Under the pieces are notes generated by a model, which was given only the letters and a program-made list of their open reading frames with translations, made no database searches and was not told where the DNA came from. From contig CAVRXU010000002.1 in the NCBI GenBank assembly GCA_963725155.1, positions 682,001 to 746,000 on the forward strand: 64,000 bases of DNA. The letters run 5' to 3'. The DNA is from DATDAH01 sp963725155 (lineage in GTDB: Bacteria; Actinomycetota; Acidimicrobiia; Acidimicrobiales; DATDAH01). A program made the translations under genes and the position numbers. The first letter of the stretch is position 1; every line of letters begins with the position of its first letter. This document shows, in pieces, positions 53,365 to 60,974 of this stretch.

Positions 53365-54189
53365 ATGACTGACTTCGAGACGATCCTCTACGAGGAACAG
53401 GACGGGATCGCCACCGTCACGCTGAACCGGCCCGAGGTCCACAACGCCTTCAACATCGCCATGCAGTTGGAGATGAAGGAGGTCTGGAGGTCACTGCGCC
53501 GCAATGACGACGTCCGGGTCGTCATCATCACCGGCGCCGGCGAGAAGGCGTTCTGCAGCGGCCTCGACCGGGAGGAGGGGATCCAGCGGGGCTACCTCGA
53601 CAAGGAGGAGCTGGCCCTCACGATCGGGCGGGTGTCGACGCCGTTCATGTACAACGACATCGGCGCCCAGATGAACCCCAAGGAGAACGACCTCTGGAAA
53701 CCGGTCATCGCTGCCGTCAACGGCATGGCCTGCGGCGGGGCGCTCTACCTGCTCGGTGAGGTCGACATCATCGTCGCCGCCGACCACGCCACGTTCTTCG
53801 ACCCCCACGTGACCTACGGCATGGTCGCCGGCTTCGAGTCGGTGCACCTGATGCAGAAGCTGCCCCTCGGTGAGGCGCTGCGCACCCAGCTGCTCGGTGC
53901 CCGCGAGCGGATGTCGGCCCAGCGGGCCTACGAGCTCGGCCTGGTCTCCGAGATCACGCCCGCCGATGAGCTGATGGAGCGCGCCCGGTGGGTCGCCGAG
54001 GTCATCGCCGAGGCACCGGTCCTCGCCGTCCAGGGCACGTTGAAGGCGATCTGGATGGCCCATGAGGTCTCCCGCCGCCAAGCCCTGGACCAGGTGTCGA
54101 CCTGGGTCTCCCTGGGGACCCAGTACGAGAACATCGAGGGCGGCCAGGAGGCCTTCGGCCAGAAGCGCCGCGAGTGGCGCCTGCGCTGA
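53365..54189 (+). CDS. Crotonase-fold protein, paralogue of the one at 30349
   Basis: A 274-residue crotonase closely resembling the protein at 30349 over its whole length (ATVTLNRPEVHNAFN, GEKAFCSGLD, NGMACGGALYLLGEVDII, FFDPHVTYGMVAGFESV). Like it, the residues equivalent to the two catalytic Glu of crotonase are Tyr and His, so the pair share a changed active site. The ATG at 53365 has no clear ribosome site and no type 2 operator in front. The 52-nt palindrome follows its stop by eight bases. The two paralogues, 22 kb apart, may act on successive or related CoA esters. Confidence 0.87.
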   Translation: MTDFETILYEEQDGIATVTLNRPEVHNAFNIAMQLEMKEVWRSLRRNDDVRVVIITGAGEKAFCSGLDREEGIQRGYLDKEELALTIGRVSTPFMYNDIGAQMNPKENDLWKPVIAAVNGMACGGALYLLGEVDIIVAADHATFFDPHVTYGMVAGFESVHLMQKLPLGEALRTQLLGARERMSAQRAYELGLVSEITPADELMERARWVAEVIAEAPVLAVQGTLKAIWMAHEVSRRQALDQVSTWVSLGTQYENIEGGQEAFGQKRREWRLR

Positions 54190-54197
54190 GCACCTCC

Positions 54198-54249
54198 CGT
54201 TCTGGCCCCTGATTCGGCTGCTCTGGCAACCGAATCAGGGGCCAGAACA
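54198..54249. repeat. 52-nt intergenic palindrome, copy 5
   Basis: Arms GTTCTGGCCCCTGATTCGG and CCGAATCAGGGGCCAGAAC pair perfectly over 19 bases with a 12-base loop. Compared with other copies, GCACC/GGTGC has become GCCCC/GGGGC, a paired change that keeps the stem. It lies between convergent crotonase and XRE-cupin genes. Confidence 0.88.
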
Positions 54250-54271
54250 CGGAGGCTGGTCGTTTGCCGGG

Positions 54272-54829
54272 TCAAGGATGCAGGTGGGCCTGCTCGCCGT
54301 GGCGGTCGAAGATCGACAGGATCTCGACGGGCCCGCCGTGGCCGGAGATGAGGTGGGGCACCATCGTGTCGAAGTCGGCGGACTCGCCGGCCTGCACGAG
54401 GTGCTCCCGCTCGCCGAGCATCAGGCGGGCGGTGCCTTCGAGCACGTACAGCCACTCGCGCCCGGGGTGGACCCGGGGCTTGCCGGTGCGCTTGGCCGGT
54501 AGCCGGGTCTTGATCACCACCCGCCCGGAGGGGTCGTCGGCCCGGGTCAGGAGCCAGTGCGTCGTCCCGGCCACGACGTTGCGGGTGGGTCGGATGACGA
54601 CGTCGTCCTCGGCGCGGTCGTCGACGAGGTCGTCGACGGTGGTCCCGAGGGCCCGGGCGAGGGCGACGAGCTGGTCGAGGGCGATCCGGCGATGGCCGGT
54701 CTCGATGCGGCTGATGGTGGACGGCCCGATGTGGGCTCGCTCGGCGAGCTCGTCGAGCGACCAGCCTCGAGCGAGGCGGAGGCTGCGGATCCGGTGGCGG
54801 GTGACGGCTTCGAGATCGTCTTGCGTCAT
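54272..54829 (-). CDS. XRE-family regulator with C-terminal cupin domain
   Basis: A 185-residue regulator: an N-terminal helix-turn-helix (LRLARGWSLDELAERAHIGP then STISRIETGHRRI) and a C-terminal cupin (HPGREWLYVLEGTARLMLGE, then a second strand set with PHLISGHGGPVEILSIF). Such proteins sense a small ligand or metal through the cupin and control a neighbouring gene. It is divergent from the thioredoxin-reductase-like gene; the gap of 46 bp contains a GTACGA-N6-TCGTAC palindrome, probably its operator. Confidence 0.9.
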   Translation of the reverse strand: MTQDDLEAVTRHRIRSLRLARGWSLDELAERAHIGPSTISRIETGHRRIALDQLVALARALGTTVDDLVDDRAEDDVVIRPTRNVVAGTTHWLLTRADDPSGRVVIKTRLPAKRTGKPRVHPGREWLYVLEGTARLMLGEREHLVQAGESADFDTMVPHLISGHGGPVEILSIFDRHGEQAHLHP

Positions 54830-54848
54830 TGGCAAGAGTCTATGCGTA

Positions 54849-54866
54849 GTACGAATGTCGTCGTAC
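54849..54866. promoter_or_regulatory. Candidate operator of the XRE-cupin regulator
   Basis: A perfect inverted repeat GTACGA-ATGTCG-TCGTAC lies midway between the divergent XRE-cupin and reductase genes, 19 bp from one ATG and 9 bp from the other. It would cover both promoters. Confidence 0.6.
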
Positions 54867-54875
54867 GATGTCCCC

Positions 54876-55805
54876 ATGAACCACGAATGTGATGTCGCCA
54901 TCCTCGGCGGTGGCCCAGCCGGCCTGAGCGGCGCGTTGACCCTCGCCCGCTCCCGTCGCTCCGTCGTCGTCATCGACGCCGGTGAGCCCCGCAACGGGCC
55001 CGCCGCCGCCGTCCACGGGTTCTTCACCCGGGACGGCACTCCGCCCGGCGAGCTGCTGGCCGCGGGCCGGGCCGAGGTCGAGGGGTACGGCGCCCGACTG
55101 GTCGACGATCGGGTCGTCGGCGTCGTGGCCGAGGGCCCCGACGCCTTCGCGCTGACGCTGGCGAGTGGGGACACCGTGTCGGCCCGGCGCCTTCTGGTCA
55201 CCACCGGGCTGGTGGACGAGCTGCCGGACGTGCCCGGCGTGCGGGAGCTGTGGGGCGACCAGGTCATCCACTGCCCGTACTGCCACGGATGGGAGGTGCG
55301 AGACCAGGCGATCGGGGTCTTGGCGTCCGGCCCCATGGCGACGCACCAGGCGCTGCTGTTCAGCCAGCTGTCCGACGACGTCGTCCTGTTCACCCACACC
55401 CACCCGCCCTCCCCGGAGCAGCGGGCCGAGCTGGCGGCTCGCCGGGTCGAGGTCATCGAGGCCGAGGTGTCCGCCCTCGAAGTCGACGACGGGCGGCTCA
55501 CCGGCGTACGCCTCGCCGACGGACAGGTCGTCGCCCGGCAGGTCGTCACCGTCGCCCCCCGCTTCGTCGCCCGGTCGGAGCTGCTGGACTCGCTCGGCGT
55601 CGACGTCGTCGAGCAGGCCCCCGGCATCGGCACCCGGGTGGAGGCCGATCCGACGGGGCGGACCAACGTGCCCGGCGTCTGGGTGGCAGGGAACGTGACC
55701 GACCTCTCGGCCCAGGTCGTCGTGTCCGCAGCCGCGGGCATGTCGGTGGGAGCGCAGATCAACGCCGACCTGGTCGCCGCCGACGTCGCGCTAGCCCTCG
55801 CCTGA
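54876..55805 (+). CDS. Thioredoxin-reductase-like FAD/NAD(P) oxidoreductase
   Basis: A 309-residue protein with FAD motif ILGGGPAGLSGALTLARS, the redox pair Cys133-Pro-Tyr-Cys136 in HCPYCHGWE, and a C-terminal VWVAGNVTDLSAQVVVSAAAG that closes the FAD site. The NADPH-binding GxGxxA/G segment is altered (GVLASGPMATHQA), so the electron donor may differ from NADPH. It may reduce a disulfide or a small-molecule partner. The pairing with a divergent XRE-cupin regulator recurs in actinobacteria and suggests a stand-alone detoxification or redox-sensing module, not part of the catabolic pathway. Confidence 0.88.
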   Translation: MNHECDVAILGGGPAGLSGALTLARSRRSVVVIDAGEPRNGPAAAVHGFFTRDGTPPGELLAAGRAEVEGYGARLVDDRVVGVVAEGPDAFALTLASGDTVSARRLLVTTGLVDELPDVPGVRELWGDQVIHCPYCHGWEVRDQAIGVLASGPMATHQALLFSQLSDDVVLFTHTHPPSPEQRAELAARRVEVIEAEVSALEVDDGRLTGVRLADGQVVARQVVTVAPRFVARSELLDSLGVDVVEQAPGIGTRVEADPTGRTNVPGVWVAGNVTDLSAQVVVSAAAGMSVGAQINADLVAADVALALA

Positions 55806-55819
55806 CCGCGGTGTCTCCC

Positions 55820-55871
55820 CGTTCTGGCACCCGATTCGGCTCCTATGGGAACCGAATCGGGTGCCAGAACG
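55820..55871. repeat. 52-nt intergenic palindrome, copy 6
   Basis: Arms CGTTCTGGCACCCGATTCGG and CCGAATCGGGTGCCAGAACG pair perfectly over 20 bases with a 12-base loop. It fills almost the whole gap between the convergent reductase and TetR genes. This is the most perfect copy and the best source for a consensus. Confidence 0.9.
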
Positions 55872-55875
55872 CCGG

Positions 55876-56523
55876 CTACGTCGGGTCGTCGGCGATCTTC
55901 AGACCGTTGACCATCAGCGCCGCCAGCGTCTCCGCGGCGCCGTCGACGTCGCACTCGAGCAGACCCTGGACGAGCCACATCTCGGCGAACCGCTCGGCCA
56001 TCGCTCCGAGCGCCGCCGCTGCGATCACCGGGTCGATGGTCGGGTCGGCGTCGCCTCGTCGCTGGAGGTGGCGGATCGAGTGGGCGATCTCTTCCCGGTG
56101 CTTGGTGATGCGGGCGAAGCGGACCTCGGCCACACCGTCGTCGTAGCGGGCCACCTGCTCGATGACCCCCATGATCCGGGCCTCCTTGCGGTAGCTCTCC
56201 AGGTGCAGGCGGAGCGCAATGACCAGCCGGGTGCGGGGGTCGGCGTCGAGGTCAGGGGCGAGGATGACCCTCTCCATGGGTTCGGCCAGCAGGTCGTCGA
56301 GCTTCGCCGCCACCTCCCGGAAGACCTGCTCCTTCGAATCGAAGTAGTGGTAGAAGGCGCCGTGGGAGGACAGGCCGGCCCGCTTGGCGATGTCGGAGAT
56401 CCGGGCCTCGACGAACCCGTGCTCCTCGAACACCTCTTTGGCGGCGACGACCAGCCGCGCCCGGGTCTCCTCCCCCTTGCGGGAGCGGGGGCCGCCGCTG
56501 GTGGCGGTCGTCAGCGCGGTCAC
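55876..56523 (-). CDS. TetR-family regulator, candidate controller of the type 2 operators
   Basis: A 215-residue TetR regulator: the helix-turn-helix is ARISDIAKRAGLSSHGAFYHYF, and the rest forms the helical ligand domain. It starts with GTG 18 nt after the amidohydrolase stop and so lies in an operon whose promoter contains operator 2e (57796-57808). This makes it the best candidate to bind the TGACRNNNYGTCA set, but the TetR protein at 58929 cannot be excluded. The inducer is unknown; an acyl-CoA is a common ligand for regulators in such clusters. Confidence 0.88.
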   Translation of the reverse strand: MTALTTATSGGPRSRKGEETRARLVVAAKEVFEEHGFVEARISDIAKRAGLSSHGAFYHYFDSKEQVFREVAAKLDDLLAEPMERVILAPDLDADPRTRLVIALRLHLESYRKEARIMGVIEQVARYDDGVAEVRFARITKHREEIAHSIRHLQRRGDADPTIDPVIAAAALGAMAERFAEMWLVQGLLECDVDGAAETLAALMVNGLKIADDPT

Positions 56524-56541
56524 GGTACGGCGACGGGTCGA

Positions 56542-57774
56542 TCAGACCCGGTCCAGCGCCAACATCTTGATGGCGTTGCCCCGCAGCACCTTGTAGGTCA
56601 TCTCGTCGTCGAGGTGCGCCGTGATCTTCTCGGCGTACTCCTTCGAGGTGGGCCAGGTGGTGTCGGTGTGGGGGTAGTCGGTCTCGAAGCAGATGTTGTC
56701 CCGGCCCACCGAGTCGAGGTTCTGCAGGCCGTGGTGATCGGCGGTGAAGCAGCCGAAGATCCGCCCGTAGTAGTAGCTCGACGGCGGATCGGGGATCCGC
56801 TCCATGGACTTCTGCCAGCTGTCGTGGTGCTCCCAGACCGTGTCGGCCCGCTCGAGCACGTAGGGGATCCAGCCGATCTGGGCCTCGGAGTAGGCGAGCT
56901 TCAGCTTGGGGAACTCGATGAGCTTGCCGGAGAACAGCCAGTCGGCCATCGATGCCATAGCGTTGTTGAAGGCCAGCGTCCCGCCCACCCCGCCCGGGGC
57001 GTCCGGTGACGCCGACGGGTTGGTGGACGACGACCCGATGTGCATGGCCAGGGTGACGCCCCAGTCGTTGCAGACCTGGAACAGCGGGTCCCACTCGCCG
57101 GTGTGGATGGTGGGGAGCTTGAGGTGGTGGGGGAGCTCGCTGAAGCAGATGGCCCGGACGCCCCGCTGGGCGTTGCGCAGCGTCTCGGCCGCGGCCAGCT
57201 CGACGTCCCAGAGCGGGATCAGGCAGAGGGGGATGTTCACCCCGCCCGACGGGGCGCACCACTCCTCGACCATCCAGTCGTTGTAGGCCTGCACGCAGGC
57301 CAGCCCCAGGTCCTTGTCGTTGCCCTCGTAGAAGGTCTGGCCGCAGAAGCGGGGGAACGTCGGGAAGGGCAGGGAGCCGTCGACCCAGTTCAGCTCCATG
57401 TCCTTGACCCGGGCGTCCCGTTCGTAGCAGCCATCGAGCATGTCGTCGTAGGTGACGGCGGTCATCTTCATCATCGAACGGTCGAGCACCACGCCGCCGT
57501 CCGCCGCCGGCGTCACCGCCTCCTGGGGGATGGCGACGAACTTCTTGTGGACGTAGATGAGCCGGTCCTCGTAGTACCAGGCGCTGCCCCAGCGCCCCTC
57601 GGGGTCCTCTTCCATCTCATAGCGGGCGCCGGGGTTCAGCTTGAACTTCCCCCATCGCTTGTCTTCGACCCGCGGCCCCCGCTCCCGGTACTTCTCCGGG
57701 AGCCAGGTCTGCCACACGTGGGGCGGCTCGACGACGTGGTCGTCGACGCTGATGATCTTCGGGAGCTCCGGCAC
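56542..57774 (-). CDS. Amidohydrolase-2 (metal-dependent TIM-barrel) family protein
   Basis: A 410-residue member of the ACMSD/LigJ-like amidohydrolase-2 family: the N-terminus SVDDHVVEPPHVW has the DxH type of metal motif, with later metal residues in VTLAMHIGSSS and ETDYPHTDTTWP. Relatives decarboxylate or hydrolyse ring-derived acids. The GTG at 57774 was chosen because it lies just before the alignable sequence; further upstream the frame enters the operator. It forms an operon with the TetR gene and is divergent from the acyl-CoA dehydrogenase. The substrate is unknown; hydrolytic C-C cleavage or decarboxylation is plausible. Confidence 0.88.
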   Translation of the reverse strand: MPELPKIISVDDHVVEPPHVWQTWLPEKYRERGPRVEDKRWGKFKLNPGARYEMEEDPEGRWGSAWYYEDRLIYVHKKFVAIPQEAVTPAADGGVVLDRSMMKMTAVTYDDMLDGCYERDARVKDMELNWVDGSLPFPTFPRFCGQTFYEGNDKDLGLACVQAYNDWMVEEWCAPSGGVNIPLCLIPLWDVELAAAETLRNAQRGVRAICFSELPHHLKLPTIHTGEWDPLFQVCNDWGVTLAMHIGSSSTNPSASPDAPGGVGGTLAFNNAMASMADWLFSGKLIEFPKLKLAYSEAQIGWIPYVLERADTVWEHHDSWQKSMERIPDPPSSYYYGRIFGCFTADHHGLQNLDSVGRDNICFETDYPHTDTTWPTSKEYAEKITAHLDDEMTYKVLRGNAIKMLALDRV

Positions 57775-57795
57775 GGGGCCAAAGTACAGTAAAAC

Positions 57796-57808
57796 TGACA
57801 CGGTGTCA
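57796..57808. promoter_or_regulatory. TetR-type operator 2e (divergent, probably autoregulatory)
   Basis: TGACACGGTGTCA, a 6-bp inverted repeat around one base, lies between the amidohydrolase-TetR operon and the acyl-CoA dehydrogenase gene. The dehydrogenase ATG begins only three bases after it, which implies a leaderless message or a start inside the repressor footprint. Confidence 0.75.
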
Positions 57809-57811
57809 GAA

Positions 57812-58921
57812 ATGGACGAGCGCTTCCGGGCCGAGCTGCGCTCGTGGTTGGACCGGCACCCGCCACCCCCGCCGACGGAGGTCGAAGCCTTGCGCGCGTG
57901 GCAGCGGGCGCTGCACGCCGGAGGGTGGGCGGGTATCCACTGGCCGGCGGAGCACGGTGGCCGCGGCGCGTCGCCCACCGAGACGGCCGCGTACCACGAG
58001 GAGATGGCGAGGGCGGGCGTCCCCGACCTCCCCGGGCGGGTCGGGCTCACGCTCGTCGGGCCGACCCTCATGGCCCACGGCACCGAGGAGCAGCGGGACC
58101 GGTGGCTGCCGCCGATCCTCACCGCCGACGCTGTCTGGTGCCAGCTCTTCAGCGAGCCCGGCGCCGGCAGCGACCTCACCGGCCTGTCGACGAAGGCCGA
58201 GCGCCGGGGCGACGTCTATGTCGTCACCGGGCAGAAGGTGTGGTCGTCCTACGCCACATTCGCCGACTGGGGGATCGCCCTGGTCCGTACGGACCCGACG
58301 GCCCGCCCGAGTCGGGGGATCACCATGCTGGCCATCTCGATGGGGGCGGACGGCGTGGAGGTCCGACCGATCCGGCAGATCACCGGCGAGCGCGAGTTCA
58401 ACGAGGTGTTCCTCGACGAGGTCGAGGTGCCGGTCGAGCACGTGATCGGCGGCGAGAACGAGGGCTGGTCGGTGGCCAACACCACCCTGGGCAACGAGCG
58501 GGGCGGATCGTTCATCTGGAAGGAGCAGGTCCGCCACGAGCGGGCTGTCGACCAGCTGTGGGCGGCTTGCGCCGCGGCGGGTCGGCTCGCCGATCCCCTC
58601 GTCCGCCAGCGCCTGGCCCAGTGCCTGATCGACGCCGAGCTCTTCCGGCTGCACAACGCCCGCACGCTGGCCACGCTCGCTCGCGGCGAGTCGATCGGGG
58701 CCGAGGCCAGCCTGGTCAAGCTGTTCTGGGCCGAGGCCAGCCAGCGCCTCTACGAGGCGGCCACCGACGTGCTCGGCCCGCAGAACCAGTTGGCCGGCGG
58801 GGACTGGGTCGGCGGCCTGCTGACGACCCGGGCCAACTCGATCATGGGCGGCACCAGCGAGATCCAGCGCACCATCATCGGCGAGCGCCTCCTCGGCCTC
58901 CCGAGGGAGCCCCGAGCCTGA
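57812..58921 (+). CDS. Acyl-CoA dehydrogenase
   Basis: A 369-residue flavoprotein. WCQLFSEPGAGSDLTGLSTK contacts FAD and substrate, TGQKVWSSYATFADWGIALV is the middle domain, and SIMGGTSEIQRTIIGERLLG is the typical end. It introduces a double bond into an acyl-CoA, passing electrons to electron-transfer flavoprotein. The ATG lies three bases after operator 2e without a ribosome site. The crotonase-fold proteins under the same operator type could act on its product. The acyl group is unknown. Confidence 0.93.
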   Translation: MDERFRAELRSWLDRHPPPPPTEVEALRAWQRALHAGGWAGIHWPAEHGGRGASPTETAAYHEEMARAGVPDLPGRVGLTLVGPTLMAHGTEEQRDRWLPPILTADAVWCQLFSEPGAGSDLTGLSTKAERRGDVYVVTGQKVWSSYATFADWGIALVRTDPTARPSRGITMLAISMGADGVEVRPIRQITGEREFNEVFLDEVEVPVEHVIGGENEGWSVANTTLGNERGGSFIWKEQVRHERAVDQLWAACAAAGRLADPLVRQRLAQCLIDAELFRLHNARTLATLARGESIGAEASLVKLFWAEASQRLYEAATDVLGPQNQLAGGDWVGGLLTTRANSIMGGTSEIQRTIIGERLLGLPREPRA

Positions 58922-58928
58922 CAGGCTC

Positions 58929-59588
58929 CTAGGCGGAGGGGGCGAGACCGTGGACGAGGAGCTCCCAGAGTCGTGTCGCCGTTCGCTCAGTGTCCTCGAT
59001 CGGCGGGGTGCCGGCGACCGCGGGCACGAACGCGTTGAACATGATCGCCTGGAGGATCACGCCGGCGACCTCGTCGTCGAGGTCGCCTCGGATCGCTCCG
59101 GCCCGGGCGGCGTCGTCGAGGAGCCCGCGGAGGATCGCGATGACGGGCTGGAACGCCCGCGACGCCTCGTTCGGGTGGTAGATGAGCAGCTGGTGGGCGA
59201 ACTGGGCCATGGCCCGTGACTGGAGCGGCTTCTCGGCGTACCGGGCCGTGCCCGACAGGCACATCCGGTGGTAACGGACGACGAAGACCCGCAGTCGCTG
59301 GAACGGATCATCGACGTCCTCGAGCTCGGTGATGAGCTGCTCGGCGGTGGCCTGCAACGACTCCTCGAAGAGGGCGAGGAGGAGCTCGTGCTTGCCGGCG
59401 AAGTGCTGGTAGAAGCTCCGCAGCGAGTGCCCCGAACGCTCCACGACCATCTGGAGCGTGAAGTCCTTGCCGTCCGCGGTGAGCTCGCGGGCGGCGTCGA
59501 GGAACGCCTGGACCTTGAGCTCGGCCCGCTCCCGGGCGGGGTCGACGGCCCGGGACACCGCCCGCTCGCGCCGACTGGCCGGCCCCAT
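58929..59588 (-). CDS. TetR-family regulator
   Basis: A 219-residue TetR protein with a basic N-terminus (RRERAVSRAVDPARERAELK), the helix-turn-helix FTLQMVVERSGHSLRSFYQHF and a ligand domain. ATG 59588 is preferred because GAGAAG lies six bases upstream; GTG codons at 59606 and 59615 are alternatives. It converges on the acyl-CoA dehydrogenase and is divergent from the ABC transporter genes, which it may control. I found no clear palindrome in the 116-bp divergent gap. Confidence 0.88.
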   Translation of the reverse strand: MGPASRRERAVSRAVDPARERAELKVQAFLDAARELTADGKDFTLQMVVERSGHSLRSFYQHFAGKHELLLALFEESLQATAEQLITELEDVDDPFQRLRVFVVRYHRMCLSGTARYAEKPLQSRAMAQFAHQLLIYHPNEASRAFQPVIAILRGLLDDAARAGAIRGDLDDEVAGVILQAIMFNAFVPAVAGTPPIEDTERTATRLWELLVHGLAPSA

Positions 59589-59704
59589 CGCCAACTTCTC
59601 GCTCACCGGGCGCACGCTACGCCTCGGGAATCCTGCAATCCTCCATCCCGCTTCTGGAAATGCTACTTTCGCCTCTGTAATCGTAGTTCTCACCAGGGGG
59701 CAGC

Positions 59705-60970
59705 GTGGGCGACGGACGCAGGTACCGGTGGTTGTTGGTGGTGGCCCTCTTGTTGGGCGCGGCCGTCGGCTGCAGCGACGACAGCGGCAGCGGCGGGTCC
59801 GACGCGTCGGATGGGTCCGAACCACCGACGGTGCCTGAGCTGCCGGGGGAGCCGATCAAGTTCGTGGCCGCGACGGCTGTGGCGGGCGTCGTCGCCCAGC
59901 CGGAGATCTTCGAGGCCACCGATGCCGCCGTCGCCGCAATCAACACCGCCGGCGGGATCGCCGACGCGGCCGGCGGCCCGGCCCGCCCCCTCGAGGTGGT
60001 CCGCTGCGAGGCCGGCGCCGGCGGCAACGAGGATCCCGACGCCGCCCTCCACTGCGCCCAGGACACCATCGACCAGGACGTCATCGCCGTCGTCGGCCGG
60101 TACCTCTTCGGCGCCGACGGCACCCAGGCCTGGGCCGACGCCGGCATCCCCATGATCGGCAGCTCGCCGAACGAGGTCGAGGACTTCACCAACGACATGG
60201 TGTGGCCCATCACCGGTGGGGCGCTGGCCGGGGCTCCCGGGGTGGGCATCGCCCTCCAGCAGGCGGGGGCCGAGACCATCGCCCTCATCACCGGTGACGT
60301 CGAGGCCGGTCGTCAGCTCCCCGACCTCATCACCCCCGCGCTCGAGAACGAGGACGACCTCGTCCAGGAGACCTATGTCTCCCTCGATCCCTCCGCGGAC
60401 TACACCCCGCAGCTCTCCCAGCTGGTGAGCGCCGACCCCGACGCGATCGCCGTCTTCGGCTCGACCGACATCAACGTCCGGGCCATCTCCGGTCTCCGCA
60501 GCGCCGGGTACACCGGGCTCATCGGCATGCCGGGCACCGGGCTCGGGCCCGACGGCCTGGAGACGCTCGGCGACGCCGCCGAGGGCGCGCTCCTGGTGAG
60601 CAGCTTCGACGCGCCGAACGGGGGCCAGAGCGAGGGCATCGCGCAGTTCAACAGCGAGATGGACACCTACGCCCCGGACGCGCCTCGGACCGATCTGGCC
60701 ATCAACGCGTGGGCCTCGGTGCACCTGTTCGCCGACGTCCTCGCGGGCCTCGACACGATTGACGCCGCCTCTCTCACGGCGGCCCTGGACGGGTTCGAGG
60801 TCGACCTCGACGGCCTTTCCCCGCCGTTCACGTTGGGCGTACCGGACAACCAGCTGGACCTGCCCCGGATCTTCACGGTCACGTTCCAGGTGCAGGAGGT
60901 GTCGGGCGGCGAGGTCGTACCGTCCGGGGACGGCGAGTTCCTGGACGTGAACGACTTCGTGTCGGAGTGA
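59705..60970 (+). CDS. ABC transporter substrate-binding lipoprotein (Leu/Ile/Val-type)
   Basis: The 421-residue protein has a lipoprotein signal (RRYRWLLVVALLLGAAVGCS, lipobox Cys about residue 23) and a Gly/Ser/Asp linker. A type I periplasmic-binding fold of the branched-chain amino acid family follows: VVGRYLFGADGTQAWADAGI, MVWPITGGALAG, and IAVFGSTDINVRAISGLRSAGYTG. The start is GTG after AGGGGGCA. It is first in an operon with the fused permease-ATPase and LivF-like ATPase. In degradative actinobacteria such systems often import aromatic or other carboxylic acids, so the true ligand may be a substrate of the neighbouring catabolic island. Confidence 0.9.
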   Translation: MGDGRRYRWLLVVALLLGAAVGCSDDSGSGGSDASDGSEPPTVPELPGEPIKFVAATAVAGVVAQPEIFEATDAAVAAINTAGGIADAAGGPARPLEVVRCEAGAGGNEDPDAALHCAQDTIDQDVIAVVGRYLFGADGTQAWADAGIPMIGSSPNEVEDFTNDMVWPITGGALAGAPGVGIALQQAGAETIALITGDVEAGRQLPDLITPALENEDDLVQETYVSLDPSADYTPQLSQLVSADPDAIAVFGSTDINVRAISGLRSAGYTGLIGMPGTGLGPDGLETLGDAAEGALLVSSFDAPNGGQSEGIAQFNSEMDTYAPDAPRTDLAINAWASVHLFADVLAGLDTIDAASLTAALDGFEVDLDGLSPPFTLGVPDNQLDLPRIFTVTFQVQEVSGGEVVPSGDGEFLDVNDFVSE

Positions 60971-60974
60971 CCCG

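Noticed and set aside
59589..59704. Operator for the TetR protein at 58929
   Set aside because: Only a 4-bp GAAA/TTTC inverted repeat is visible in the divergent gap, too weak to report as a site.
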